DNA of 64,000 bases from Afipia sp049747295. GTDB taxonomy: Bacteria; Pseudomonadota; Alphaproteobacteria; Rhizobiales; Xanthobacteraceae. The position numbers were made by a program, and so were the translations under genes. This document shows positions 26,886 through 35,696 of the stretch, piece after piece. Under the pieces are notes generated by a model. That model was not told the DNA's origin and did not search any database. It worked only from the letters and a program-made list of their open reading frames with translations. How positions within the stretch are numbered: the first letter of the stretch is position 1; every line of letters starts with the position of its first letter. The DNA lies in assembly GCF_049747295.1 (NCBI RefSeq), contig NZ_JBMHJM010000001.1, positions 3,286,001-3,350,000 on the forward strand, given 5' to 3'.

Positions 26886-27170
26886 CTACTGTTGCAAGCC
26901 CCCTTGAACTTCGCCGATGACGCGCTCGAGATAAGAGATTCGGTGTTTGATTAGCTCGCAATGACGCTCCCATTCCTGTTGGGTTTGTCTGAGCAGAAGC
27001 AACAGGTGTTCCGCTTGCTTGGTGTCGTGCCCTGCGACTTGGAGATTTGACAAAAGCCCCACTTGAGTCTGTATACGCTTCCAGCCCTCCTCAATGTCCT
27101 TGGCCGCCCTGGACAATACTGCTCGCTCCCTTCTCAGCTCTTCCGCTCGATCATTGAATGGATCTCGCAT
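26886..27170 (-). CDS. Small coiled-coil protein between sensory genes
   Basis: A 94-residue helical protein rich in Glu, Arg and Gln (begins MRDPFNDRAEELRRERAVL). I do not recognise the family. AGGAC precedes the ATG. It lies eight bases after the CheB gene and about 120 before the kinase fusion, on the same strand, so it is probably co-transcribed and may be a structural partner. Confidence 0.65.
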   Translation of the reverse strand: MRDPFNDRAEELRRERAVLSRAAKDIEEGWKRIQTQVGLLSNLQVAGHDTKQAEHLLLLLRQTQQEWERHCELIKHRISYLERVIGEVQGGLQQ

Positions 27171-27178
27171 CCGTTGTC

Positions 27179-28189
27179 CTATTTCTTTAACCGACGATCG
27201 AGCGAACGGAGCACTGTCTGGCGGAGAAGGTCCCCGTGAGCCCGATATTCCTCCGAGCGTTCCTGATATATTTCCGCCAGGGAGGCTCTTCCGCTATCGC
27301 AAGCGCTGTCGCGCATTCGTGAAACGAGCTCGGCTCTCTCTTCAATAATACGCAGCGCAATGCGTAGGGCCTCGTCGACGCGGCCTTCCTGTTCTCCCGC
27401 TAAAGCATCTGCCGTATATCCGTGACCGACTTGACAGCGAAAGCGAAGAGGCCCGCCAAATTTGACCTGCGAAAGAACCCCACCGCAGCTGGGACAAGTC
27501 AATGGAGCCGGATCGGCGAGCGGGAGGAGCGTGTCACTTCCGATACGCTCCCCAGCTGCTATTTCGACCTCAAGTCTGATCTCAGGCGGTATGGGCTTAG
27601 GAGCATCGGGAATCTCCTGAACCAACTCGGAAAGAACATCACCAAGCTTGGCGCCCGATACACAAAGATCGACCACCGTCGCCTCTAATGCTCGGCGGGG
27701 CATCTCATCAGAGATAGCGTCCGCAGGATCTTGCACTAAGGTGATGCCGCCGCACCGTTTGATCGCGTTCAGGCCAGCCGCCCCGTCGGATAAAAACCCA
27801 CTTAACACGACGCCGATCACTCGAGGTCCATAGTGGAGCGCTGCAGAGCGGAAGAGCGGATCTATTGCTGGCCGCGACATATTTTCCCGCGGGCCTCGGC
27901 CCAAAATCATCCTATCTTTGAACACCAACAGATGGTGATCGGGTGCCGCCAGATAAATGTGCCCATTCTCGATTGCCATGCCACTTTCGGCCTGGCGAAC
28001 CGGCAGCTTCGATGCGGCGCTCGCTACAGTCGAGAGAATGCCGATGCCTCGGGCAGGTATGTGCAACACAACGAACACAGCCGCCTGTAAAGAGGCCGGC
28101 AACCGGCTCAAGACATCCTTCAGCGGCGCAGATGCTCCTGCAGAGCCGCCAATGACGACAATATCGCGGTTACGCATGGAACCTGCCAT
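27179..28189 (-). CDS. cheB: CheB-type methylesterase with zinc-ribbon-like C-terminus
   Basis: A 336-residue protein with a stand-alone CheB catalytic domain and no receiver. The triad is Ser16 in GGSAGAS, His43 in LHIPA and Asp135 in SGFLSDG. The C-terminal part has a CPSCGG...FRC pattern like a zinc ribbon, then a helical tail. This architecture is common in Rhizobiales beside CheB-CheR-kinase fusions rather than in motility operons. Two ATGs four codons apart are possible starts. It heads the leftward unit that continues to the Crp-like gene. Confidence 0.88.
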   Translation of the reverse strand: MAGSMRNRDIVVIGGSAGASAPLKDVLSRLPASLQAAVFVVLHIPARGIGILSTVASAASKLPVRQAESGMAIENGHIYLAAPDHHLLVFKDRMILGRGPRENMSRPAIDPLFRSAALHYGPRVIGVVLSGFLSDGAAGLNAIKRCGGITLVQDPADAISDEMPRRALEATVVDLCVSGAKLGDVLSELVQEIPDAPKPIPPEIRLEVEIAAGERIGSDTLLPLADPAPLTCPSCGGVLSQVKFGGPLRFRCQVGHGYTADALAGEQEGRVDEALRIALRIIEERAELVSRMRDSACDSGRASLAEIYQERSEEYRAHGDLLRQTVLRSLDRRLKK

Positions 28190-28266
28190 GTTATTAGCCC
28201 GTTAGAAAAAGTTGAAACTTCTCTGGATGTTCCGGGGCGAGAGGTGACTAAAGGGGGAGTACCTCG

Positions 28267-28662
28267 ATGCAGACGCCGACACCTGGAAGTAACTCACTCT
28301 CGGGACACTGCGTCCTTATTGTAGAAGATGAATATTTTCTGGCGGAAGATCTCGTCGACGCGTGTCGTCGGTTGGGTGCTGAGATTGAAGGCCCGTTCAA
28401 CAACCTCCAAGAGGCGCTGGACACGTTGAGTAACCACGAAATCAGCGGAGCCGTCCTCGACGTGAATCTGAAAAATGAGAGGACTTTCCCCCTCGCGCAT
28501 GCGTTACGAGAGCGAGAGATCCCATTTGTCTTCACCACGGGCTACGACCGCAGCTTCATTGCGGCAGAATTCCAAGATGTACCTTTGTGGGGAAAGCCAT
28601 TCGATATCGGGGCGATGACCAATGAGCTTGTCGATTTGATTTTGAAGAGCCAGAAGATCTAA
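28267..28662 (+). CDS. Stand-alone response-regulator receiver (FATGUY type)
   Basis: A 131-residue receiver: Glu20-Asp21, phosphoacceptor Asp65 in AVLDVNL, FTTGYD near 89-94, and Lys110 in GKPF. The FxTGY motif is characteristic of FATGUY receivers. GGGGGAG lies before the ATG. It is divergent from the CheB gene, with about 77 bases between, so promoters are shared or back-to-back. It is clearly related to the receiver at 22460; the pair brackets the kinase cluster. Confidence 0.87.
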   Translation: MQTPTPGSNSLSGHCVLIVEDEYFLAEDLVDACRRLGAEIEGPFNNLQEALDTLSNHEISGAVLDVNLKNERTFPLAHALREREIPFVFTTGYDRSFIAAEFQDVPLWGKPFDIGAMTNELVDLILKSQKI

Positions 28663-28933
28663 AGCGCGTATCTCGCTGATGTTGACTAGCCGCAACAGGA
28701 GTTGCCGAAACCTAGTCGACCTTCAGTTGTTCAAAGAGGCATTCATTGCCTGGTAGGGATCGTGCGTGACGACCGATCCACGAGTTGGATTAAATCCATG
28801 TATAGGCAAAGGCGTGGGAAAATCCGTCTCGCTTGGTTCACAATTGGCTCACGTCCAAGAACATTTCTTTTTACGTGGCTCTGCTACGCGTTGAGTCGAC
28901 CACCAACCCGGCTGCGCCCATCATGAAAGCGCG

Positions 28934-28958
28934 GGAACAGTGCCAGATCATCACGGTT
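28934..28958 (+). promoter_or_regulatory. Candidate EcfG-type promoter
   Basis: GGAAC-N16-GGTT, near consensus, about 88 bases before the small exported protein at 29046. Confidence 0.45.
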
Positions 28959-29045
28959 GGAATGAGGGCTCCATGAGCCTTCTAAAGGTCGATCGTTGGG
29001 TAAGCGATTGCGCGATTGTAGACACAACGCGGGATTTTTGATGCG

Positions 29046-29267
29046 ATGAGCCGCTCAGTCTTCCTTGGATTTATGATGTTAATTTTTGTTGGTGCGACGA
29101 ATTCAACGGCGGCAAATCGAGCCCCCGAGCTTCCTCCCGGCGTGACATGTGGCTTGGTCCGAGATCAAGTTGCCCAGCATGGGAAAATTGTCGCTTATAC
29201 TTGGGCTAAGTTGAACGGGTACTCGAGAAGGGAGATAGCTGAAGCGCGGAAGTGTTTACGCACTTAA
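29046..29267 (+). CDS. Small exported protein (73 aa)
   Basis: A signal peptide (SRSVFLGFMMLIFVGATNS) precedes a mature part with two cysteines (VTCGLVRDQV and EARKCLRT) that could form a disulfide in the periplasm. No family name known to me, though similar short proteins are common in Bradyrhizobium-like genomes. It stands alone after a near-consensus stress promoter. Confidence 0.65.
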   Translation: MSRSVFLGFMMLIFVGATNSTAANRAPELPPGVTCGLVRDQVAQHGKIVAYTWAKLNGYSRREIAEARKCLRT

Positions 29268-29700
29268 CTTGCGCAAGCTGGCATCTGCATTGGCGAGAGC
29301 CGTTCCCGCGCGAGCTACGCCTGCTCCTATTTCGAACGAAGTGTTGTTGCTGGGCTTCGCCGCTTGCGAGCCGGTGCGCCAAATTGATGTAGCGTTTAGC
29401 CTCGCCCTTCCGAACCACTATGAGTTGGGGGCGTTCCGGCTTGCGACGCAATCATCCGCCTCCTACGAATTCCCATCCATCGCGCCGAGAGCGTGACCGG
29501 CGATTGAGACGACGCATTCCTGAGAAAACCGAGTGGGTATGTATTTCTTTGCTGTGTTTGCCGTTCCCCCTACGCGAGTAGAGATCGGCATGTCCAATCC
29601 GGGTCGATAGAGCCCCGAGGTATACCTCAAAGCCGACGCGCTGCCCCCACCGCAGACGAGCTCTTTAATTCGCCCTGGGGACACCTGGCGCGCACATCCG
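29268..29700. other. Non-coding gap
   Basis: About 430 bases; no gene or clear signal seen. Confidence 0.35.
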
Positions 29701-29865
29701 CTATGTTCTGAAAAACACAAACCAAACGCCTGCTAACAAGATTATAGATCCGACTGTACTCGCAGTTAATAGAGCTAGGATCGTCGGTCCGCGCTCTCCT
29801 TGTCTCGCTTCCGTTGCTGTTTCGACTGTCCGGGTGTGTTCGTCGATTGGTTCTGTTTTCGGCAT
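29701..29865 (-). CDS. Small single-pass membrane protein (54 aa)
   Basis: From the internal ATG at 29865 the product begins MPKTEPIDEHTRTVETATEA and ends in one membrane helix (ILALLTASTVGSIILLAGVW). The longer frame to 29958 has a basic, unlikely start. A GGAAC-N16-TGTT site lies 43 bases upstream. Confidence 0.6.
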   Translation of the reverse strand: MPKTEPIDEHTRTVETATEARQGERGPTILALLTASTVGSIILLAGVWFVFFRT

Positions 29866-29907
29866 TCTGATCTCGCTGGGCAGCATCAGGCATTTTTGTA
29901 AAGAGCC

Positions 29908-29932
29908 AACACTACGGCGGTGCCGGTGTTCC
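29908..29932 (-). promoter_or_regulatory. Candidate EcfG-type promoter
   Basis: Minus strand GGAAC-N16-TGTT, one mismatch, upstream of the 54-residue membrane protein. Confidence 0.45.
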
Positions 29933-30235
29933 GTTTTTAGTGGTATCGTCAGTGGCAAATGCTTCGCCGTTGGCCAGCCGAGCTAGATGGGAAGCGGGCG
30001 GGCCAAAAAACTTTCGGCTGGCTCAGGTGCGACTAGCCGGGAAGTTCATCTTGCCCTCAAACCAACATCAGAAACGAAGCAGCCCTACGGCCAGCTTAGC
30101 TCGAACAGTAATCTTTCGTGAGCGTTCCGGAAAAAGTAACAGTTGGCCACTAAGCCACATGTCTGTCGTGTATCCGACACAATCAGTGCCTCTCTCCTCC
30201 GAAAAAATCGCGCCGTCACAACTATCCGCGGCGCG

Positions 30236-30445
30236 CTAAGTCTTCTTGGGCCTGCCCCTGGGTGGAAACACGATAGCGTAATCGTCCGCAGTTTTGCGCA
30301 ACTGTCCTGCGCGCTTCAACGCTTCCGAGCGCTCGGGCCCGGGCGGCAATCGACGGGCTTCCTCTAGCGCATCGTCTGCAATCGCCGACAACTTGACAGC
30401 CTTCCCGGGCAGAAGAGGTTTAGCGCCGGCACTCTCATTTGGCAT
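30236..30445 (-). CDS. Small conserved hypothetical protein (69 aa)
   Basis: The product ends with ALEEARRLPPGPERSEALKR, then AGQLRKTADDY and a basic GRPKK end, a pattern shared by small Bradyrhizobium proteins. The open frame extends to 31042, but that extension is low quality and antisense-like, so I start at the ATG at 30445. No clear SD is visible. Function unknown. Confidence 0.58.
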   Translation of the reverse strand: MPNESAGAKPLLPGKAVKLSAIADDALEEARRLPPGPERSEALKRAGQLRKTADDYAIVFPPRGRPKKT

Positions 30446-30977
30446 TGAACTTCGCAATTGGATTGAATGGTCCCGGCCGGCGGAGTGCTGATCGCCAGAG
30501 ATACGACCGGGCCGATGCTGCTTGGCAGGGTTCAGCGGCGGGCTAAAAACGCGGAGCCCTCGAAAAAAGTTCCCAACAAAAAAAACCGGCCGTCCGGTCC
30601 AGCTGGCTCGACTTTGTCCGCCGATTGTCCCGTCGTCCGCGGCCGTCATCCACTCCGATACGTATGCTATGACGACAGCACACAAGACACTGCCATTGGT
30701 ATCGCATATCCCTGTGACCAATGTCGCAAGTGGTCGAAGCACCGCACTTCGGATCAACGACCGTCTCCGTTCGTGCGTGGACGCGTCCGTTCGTGCGGGT
30801 GGCTGTCCAGTGATCAACCCCTCACACGCTCGCGACGCCGCCATGGAGTTGTTTCTATCGGTCTGATCGCGTGGTGATCTGGGGGCGACGAGCATGCGGC
30901 GCTTCCCGGCGCTTAATCGGAACAGCCGCGCAAGTTGCAGCTTGACGCAACGCAAGCAAGCATGACGGAGTAAAACA
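30446..30977. other. Non-coding gap with one promoter-like site
   Basis: About 530 bases without a supported gene, apart from the GGAAC-N16-GCTT site near its right end. Confidence 0.35.
30919..30943 (+). promoter_or_regulatory. Possible EcfG-type promoter for DUF3551 gene
   Basis: GGAAC-N16-GCTT, imperfect -10, 35 bases before the GTG start. Confidence 0.4.
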
Positions 30978-31169
30978 GTGAAAATCTTAATGACGGTTAC
31001 GGTTTTGGCCGCGTTCGCGGCTGGTGGCGCTGCGAACGCCACGAACTATAAGTATTGTCTCAAATCGTCCCCCGGACCAGGGGATTGCAAATACCAAACC
31101 TATAAGCAATGCCAGGCGGCCATGTCCGGAATAAACGCCACGTGCGTTAGAAACTACGGACCACGGTAA
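30978..31169 (+). CDS. DUF3551 small exported protein
   Basis: A 63-residue protein with a signal peptide (to ANA, about residue 21) and four cysteines in the DUF3551 pattern: YCLKSSPGPGDCKYQTYKQC, then ATCVRNYG. It is probably periplasmic with two disulfides. The start is GTG, fixed by CGGAG upstream. A strong terminator hairpin follows. The family is abundant in Bradyrhizobium and without known function. Confidence 0.85.
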   Translation: MKILMTVTVLAAFAAGGAANATNYKYCLKSSPGPGDCKYQTYKQCQAAMSGINATCVRNYGPR

Positions 31170-31183
31170 GTATTTAGATGAAC

Positions 31184-31213
31184 AGCCGCGATCCCATTCG
31201 GGACGCGGCTTTC
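31184..31213 (+). terminator. Intrinsic terminator after DUF3551 gene
   Basis: AGCCGCG and TCCC pair with GGGA and CGCGGCT around a short loop, followed by TTT. Confidence 0.65.
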
Positions 31214-31461
31214 GCTATTATAGATGATCCCCTTCGAACTTCCGCCCCACGCCGCCGTCGCAACCTCTTGATTGCATCAACCTTCGTAGCGAAAGCTGAG
31301 CATTTACCTTTAGGTTCTTGTCACCGAGCTATTCGCATTCGTTTAAGACGGCCAGATGTTCCGACTCTACGGCGTACGCCTCAGCCCGTGCTGGCGCACA
31401 CTATGCGGACCAGCCCGGTATTTTTCAATTTGGACCAGTTAATGATCATGCAGAGGCCGCT

Positions 31462-31486
31462 GGAACACCCCTAAAAGAAACCGGTT
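31462..31486 (+). promoter_or_regulatory. Candidate EcfG-type promoter
   Basis: GGAAC-N16-GGTT, near consensus, 31 bases before the Gly-rich exported protein. Confidence 0.5.
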
Positions 31487-31517
31487 AGCCGTGAAAACGA
31501 ACCGAGGGAGAATGAAA

Positions 31518-31808
31518 ATGAAGATGTTGATCACGGTTGCTGCTTGCGCCCTGCTCGTTACGACGTCGTCCTTCGGACAATCATCTGGGATGAGTCAAAA
31601 GGAGAAGGAAGGCATGGCACGCCGGAATCCCATACCGGGTAATCTGAATGCGGGGGGAAGCTCGGCAGCGGCACCTTCGACGGCCTCTCCTGGCGCATCG
31701 ACAACTGGTGCGGGCGCAGGGGGTGCGGGTGGTGGAGCTGGTGGTGCGGGAGGCGGAGCTGGTGGCGGAGCAGGCGGAGGCGCAGGTGGCGGCGGCGGAG
31801 GTCGCTGA
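31518..31808 (+). CDS. Exported Gly/Ala-rich low-complexity protein
   Basis: A 96-residue product from the ATG at 31518 (GAGGGAG upstream; ATGs six bases either side are also possible). The signal peptide ends near SSFGQ. The C-terminal third is almost only Gly and Ala in GGAGG repeats. It is probably disordered and secreted to the periplasm or surface. Organisation matches the exported protein at 18987. Confidence 0.7.
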   Translation: MKMLITVAACALLVTTSSFGQSSGMSQKEKEGMARRNPIPGNLNAGGSSAAAPSTASPGASTTGAGAGGAGGGAGGAGGGAGGGAGGGAGGGGGGR

Positions 31809-31931
31809 CTGCAACTGGCACTAGACGTTGTCCGCGCTCGTTTAGGCCGCGGCTTTATTAGCTTCGAACGGTCAGTCAAAGGCGTCCGCCCAACAACAGC
31901 AGCGCTGATGGTTGGATGTATATCTCAGCGT

Positions 31932-31972
31932 GGGGCCTCGTCGCAGGAGCGACGGGGCCTCGGTGTTTTAGG
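31932..31972 (+). terminator. Terminator-like hairpin upstream of ligase gene
   Basis: GGCCTCGTCGC pairs with GCGACGGGGCC around AGGA, followed by a short T-run. It separates the Gly-rich gene from the ligase. Confidence 0.55.
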
Positions 31973-31980
31973 AGCTATAG

Positions 31981-32901
31981 TTGCGTCGCGTAGCGAGGGA
32001 AAAGCTCGGCAAGAAGGCTGTATTCCCCGGTTTCGTTAAACCGGCACTTGCGGAGCAGTTATCACGGCCGCCCAAGGGCGAAGGATGGATTCACGAGGTC
32101 AAGTTTGATGGCTATCGTGTCCAGATCCACATCGCGAACGATGCGGTGAAGGTCTTTACCAGACGCGGCCATGACTGGACTTCTCGTTTGAAGAAGATCT
32201 CGACGGACGCTTGGCACATCAACGCGCGTTCAGCAATCATAGATGGTGAAGTCGTCGCGCCAGCAGCTGACGGGGTGTCCGATTTTTCAGTGTTACAAAA
32301 GGAGATCAGAGCGAAGCGATCGGACAAGCTCGTTATGTATGCGTTCGACCTCTTGTATCTCAATGGCAACGACCTTCGAGCCATCCCCATAGAAGACCGG
32401 AAAGAGCGACTGCATGGTCTGATCCGTAAAACCAACATTCTTTTCAGCGAGAGTTTCGAAGCTGATGGAGCAATTATGTTTGCTCGTGCTTGTGAAATGG
32501 GAATTGAGGGTATCGTTTCAAAGCGCAAGGGCAGTAGGTATCGCTCGGACAGAAATAATGATTGGATCAAATCGACCTGTCGCCAGCGGGAGACGCTTGT
32601 CATCGTCGGCTATGCGCTGAAGGAAAATCGCTTTGATGGGCTTTACGTCGGACGTCGTGACGGCGAGGTCCTTGAGTATGCAGGCAAGGTGGACCATGGA
32701 TTTTCGAGCGAACAGGTGGCCGATCTTCAAGAGAAGTTCAAAGGCCTCGTTCAGAATACGCAGGCCTATACGAAAAAGATAGCGAAGCCGAAGGCTGTTT
32801 GGCTCAAGCCTATGTTGTTGGCTGAAATTGAGTATCGAGCCAGGTCAGCTCACGGAAAGCTGCGGCATCCGTCATTCAAAGGGCTCAGGGAGGATCTCTA
32901 G
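31981..32901 (+). CDS. ATP-dependent DNA ligase, LigD ligase-domain type
   Basis: A 306-residue protein with only the ligase module: adenylation motif EVKFDG with Lys41, IDGEVVA, FDLLY, EGIVSKRKGS, DWIKSTC, and an OB domain (VIVGYALKENRF to the end). Full LigD proteins add polymerase and phosphoesterase domains (over 800 residues), absent here. It would seal DNA breaks. The start is TTG, preceded by AGGAGC. No Ku gene is nearby. It could work with another Ku/LigD set elsewhere or independently, as LigC enzymes do. Confidence 0.9.
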   Translation: MRRVAREKLGKKAVFPGFVKPALAEQLSRPPKGEGWIHEVKFDGYRVQIHIANDAVKVFTRRGHDWTSRLKKISTDAWHINARSAIIDGEVVAPAADGVSDFSVLQKEIRAKRSDKLVMYAFDLLYLNGNDLRAIPIEDRKERLHGLIRKTNILFSESFEADGAIMFARACEMGIEGIVSKRKGSRYRSDRNNDWIKSTCRQRETLVIVGYALKENRFDGLYVGRRDGEVLEYAGKVDHGFSSEQVADLQEKFKGLVQNTQAYTKKIAKPKAVWLKPMLLAEIEYRARSAHGKLRHPSFKGLREDL

Positions 32902-32903
32902 CG

Positions 32904-33026
32904 CTACCCGAAAGCGACCCAACCGAGGATCGCTAGGAGGGGAAGTGATAAAGCCCCCAGCATAATGATCGGAGAGAGGTCGATAAGGTTCTTGGAGGGT
33001 TGCTGGGTATTATCATTGTCGTTCAT
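32904..33026 (-). CDS. Small single-pass membrane protein (40 aa)
   Basis: A short frame starting MNDNDNTQQPSKNLIDLSP, then one membrane helix (IIMLGALSLPLLAILGWVAF). AAGGAA lies at the right distance. It follows the 87-residue protein by 27 bases on the same strand and ends two bases from the ligase gene. Confidence 0.6.
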   Translation of the reverse strand: MNDNDNTQQPSKNLIDLSPIIMLGALSLPLLAILGWVAFG

Positions 33027-33053
33027 AACAATTCCTTTGACGCACCGGCCTTC

Positions 33054-33317
33054 TCAATTCAACGCTCGTCTCGCCACGACGCGCGCCTTTCGAAGCAAAA
33101 CCAGGACCTCTTGTTCGCGCAGGAGAAGTTCCTGCGCAGGAAGATCGCGTGAACCATAGCCATCCCTGATCATGTCGCGAAGCTGAAGGCAATGCCGCAA
33201 GATATCTCGTCGTCGGACGGCCAGGGATTGCAGCGGCGACAGTGAGCGAAGCCACTCGATGTGAGCGACTGTCTTTTTGGCGTATCGGTCTGCTATTTCT
33301 TGTTCGCGTGACGCCAT
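33054..33317 (-). CDS. Helical hypothetical protein (87 aa)
   Basis: I chose the ATG at 33317 because GGAGG lies five bases upstream and it overlaps the previous stop in TAATG. The product is helical with many Arg and Glu (begins MASREQEIADRYAKKTVAHI). Family unknown. Coupled to the zinc-finger-like gene upstream. Confidence 0.65.
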   Translation of the reverse strand: MASREQEIADRYAKKTVAHIEWLRSLSPLQSLAVRRRDILRHCLQLRDMIRDGYGSRDLPAQELLLREQEVLVLLRKARVVARRALN

Positions 33318-33502
33318 TAATTCCTCCGCATCGACGCTCCCCATATTTCGATAATCTCAATCTCGCGGTTATGAAAGTGCGACATCACATCGTCCAAGTC
33401 GCGGCAATCAAAAACGTCCCCACAGACCGTACACCGGCCCAAATGCTCTCGCACCATTTTGGTTGTCCAACCTGTGGGTGAACCCTTGCTTGGTCGGTCC
33501 AT
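33317..33502 (-). CDS. Small zinc-finger-like protein (61 aa)
   Basis: From the ATG at 33502 the product begins MDRPSKGSPTGWTTKMVREH and has CTVCGDVFDC, then MSHFH: a C-x2-C ... H-x-H set suited to binding zinc. Its stop overlaps the next start. First gene of a three-gene unit of small proteins ending at 32904. Role unknown. Confidence 0.6.
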   Translation of the reverse strand: MDRPSKGSPTGWTTKMVREHLGRCTVCGDVFDCRDLDDVMSHFHNREIEIIEIWGASMRRN

Positions 33503-33786
33503 CGAGGGCCTTTCGCGCGCGGACGTGTGCGGTGCTGCTCGGGCGCTTTCGTAGTGTTCTTTCGCGACACAAGCGTGGTTCAATCGGCAAGAATGAGTGG
33601 TGTTCCCTCTCATCGTTGAGGTCCGATCGACTCGGAGGTCGGCTGAACACACGGCTTAGCCCGCGCGCCGCTCCGTACCGGTCTCATAACCGCGTCATGG
33701 CGCCGCAGGTCGGAACACCCCTGACAGTCGCAGCTCCCTTTACTGAAGCGTGTTTGCAAGCACGCTTAATTTGAGCGGAGGCCAAC

Positions 33787-34719
33787 ATGACATCAGTTCC
33801 AAGCGACAGAGACACACGCCGCGTATCGGCGGTTTCGGCGTCGGACGATATCCGAACAATTATGGTGCACGAGATTTCGTGGGGTGCAGTGTTCGCGGGA
33901 GCGGTAATGGCTCTCGTGCTGCAACTGATTTTGAACATGATCGGACTAGGTATCGGTTTGGGAACGGTAGACGCTACGGCCCGTGGCACGCCAAGTGCAT
34001 CGACACTGTCTATGGGAGCCGGGCTTTGGTGGATAATTTCCGGGGTAATAGCGTCGGCTGTCGGCGGATATATCGCGGGCCGACTTTCGGGTAAGCCATC
34101 AGATTCCACCACGGCTTATCATGGTTTAATAGCATGGGCTGTCGCGACATTAATCGTGGTCTATCTTGTGTCGTCCGCAGCCGCAAACATGTTCGGCGGG
34201 GCGTTCAATTCCGTCTCCTCCGCAATGGGCGGCGCGGGTAAAGCTGCGAGTGAAACTGTTCAAACAGCAGTACAATCAGTTGCGCCTTCATTGGATAGCG
34301 TTGGTGACCCGTTCTCACGAATTGAAAATCAAATTCGGAGCGCCGCAGGTGGGCAAGATCCCGCCGCCCTGCGCGACGCAGCGACCTCGGCAATGCGGGC
34401 TGTGATCACCGACGATCCATCGCAGCAAGCGGCGGCACGGGAGCGGGCGGCTGAGGCCTTCGCGAAGGCCCAGAATATTTCGTCCGACGAAGCTAAGGCT
34501 CGCGTGAATCAACTAGAGAAGCAGTACACGGAGGCGGTCGCACGGGCCAAAGAGACCGCGCGCCAAGCAGCTGATAAAACTGCTTCGGCCGTCTCCCGCG
34601 GTGCGCTCTTCGGTGCTATTGCCCTATTGTTGGGAGCGTTAGCTGCTTATTTTGCAGGCCGGGCAAGCGCTGTGAATCCGACAGTGACCGGCTCGCTCGG
34701 AGCCCGGGCGAGAATGTAG
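33787..34719 (+). CDS. Membrane protein with glycine-zipper helices (paralogue 1)
   Basis: The 310-residue protein has paired hydrophobic segments: ISWGAVFAGAVMALVLQLIL, then GLWWIISGVIASAVGGYIAG, then a third near 120-140. A long alanine-rich helical region follows (AREKA-type repeats, about 190-270), then a final helix near 275-295. It resembles the protein at 35697 in order and motifs (VISWxxVxAGAV, GGxIAGRL). Homologues in Bradyrhizobium carry uninformative names. A stress-related envelope role is inferred from context. Confidence 0.7.
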   Translation: MTSVPSDRDTRRVSAVSASDDIRTIMVHEISWGAVFAGAVMALVLQLILNMIGLGIGLGTVDATARGTPSASTLSMGAGLWWIISGVIASAVGGYIAGRLSGKPSDSTTAYHGLIAWAVATLIVVYLVSSAAANMFGGAFNSVSSAMGGAGKAASETVQTAVQSVAPSLDSVGDPFSRIENQIRSAAGGQDPAALRDAATSAMRAVITDDPSQQAAARERAAEAFAKAQNISSDEAKARVNQLEKQYTEAVARAKETARQAADKTASAVSRGALFGAIALLLGALAAYFAGRASAVNPTVTGSLGARARM

Positions 34720-35696
34720 CGAATCCTTATCCGAGCTTCGAAGGGAAACAATGCGTGTCTTCTCTAAGCGTCTGCTTGGTTGCTTAAATGCTGCCGATGT
34801 TTAGGAAGTCGTCATCAAAGAGCGAGAGCGCCGGCATTCTCCTCTTTAGGCAGAGCAACGGGCTCGTCGAGGTCTGGCTCGGTCATCCCGGTGGAGCCTT
34901 CTGGCAAAATAGGGATCTTGGTTTTTGAAGTATTGATCGGTGCGGGAGAAGAGGCGCTCGCTGCCCTAGGCTTGCCGACGATACCTGCCGACAAAAATCC
35001 CATCACGCTCATCTGGGTAGTGAGTAAGAAGAATAAATTGAGAGCGGTCCGAACGTCATGACCTCAGGGATCAGGCAAAAGGCGCACAAGGCCGCGGGTA
35101 TCGCAGAGGTTGTGCAAAGTCCCCCCAAGATTCTTGAGGAAATCGAATGACAAGCCGTTGGTAGAACGACGTCTGAGTAGCTTCGAGTAGTCGGGTCGTC
35201 CTTTGTAATCGATCGCGTTGGCATCGAAATACTTCCAGCGTCAATGAGCATCGGCCGCGGCAATCGCGGTGACGTCGCATCTCTGGGCTTTTGAGGTGGC
35301 CCAGTCGGTGCGTTACACACAGGTGTTTTCCGACCGGGCCTGTCGCTGCTCGACACCCAACGACACCTCTCGAACTAGGCAGATTTCGTTGCGTTCCTAG
35401 CTCTTTAGAAAGTTGATTTCGGCCGGTAGGCATCTCTTGCCTGCTTCCAGTACGGAATTCCGGTAGTGCGGATAACTACGACCGGGCGAAGTCTTCGCGG
35501 ACAGGACACTCTCTATAAAAACGGCTTCCACTTCACAAACTCCGACGGTCCAGGCGGAGATGGCTAGGCATCTCGTAGTGCGAGGTAAATGACCGCACGA
35601 TGCATGCGCTTTGACCCAAGTGACGGCTCCGATGGAACGATTGCGGGAACTCGGCATTGGTAAGCGCAAATTTTAGGCAACGCTGGGAAGGCGCAA
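34720..35696. other. Long non-coding gap between paralogous membrane genes
   Basis: Nearly 980 bases with only weak short frames on both strands, none with a ribosome site or family pattern. It may be eroded DNA from the duplication that produced the two membrane genes. Confidence 0.4.

Noticed and set aside
30446..31042. N-terminal extension of the 30236 gene giving a 268-residue protein
   Set aside because: The extension has Arg/Pro-rich random composition, lies across a promoter-like region and overlaps the DUF3551 gene; only the last 69 codons look conserved.
31595..31879. Minus-strand proline-rich frame
   Set aside because: It is the complement of the Gly/Ala-rich tail of the exported protein at 31518.
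33670..33786. GGAAC-N16-GCTC upstream of the membrane gene at 33787
   Set aside because: The -10 element departs from CGTT at too many positions to call a promoter.
34815..35012. 65-codon minus-strand frame
   Set aside because: No ribosome site and low-complexity sequence; could not be separated from chance.
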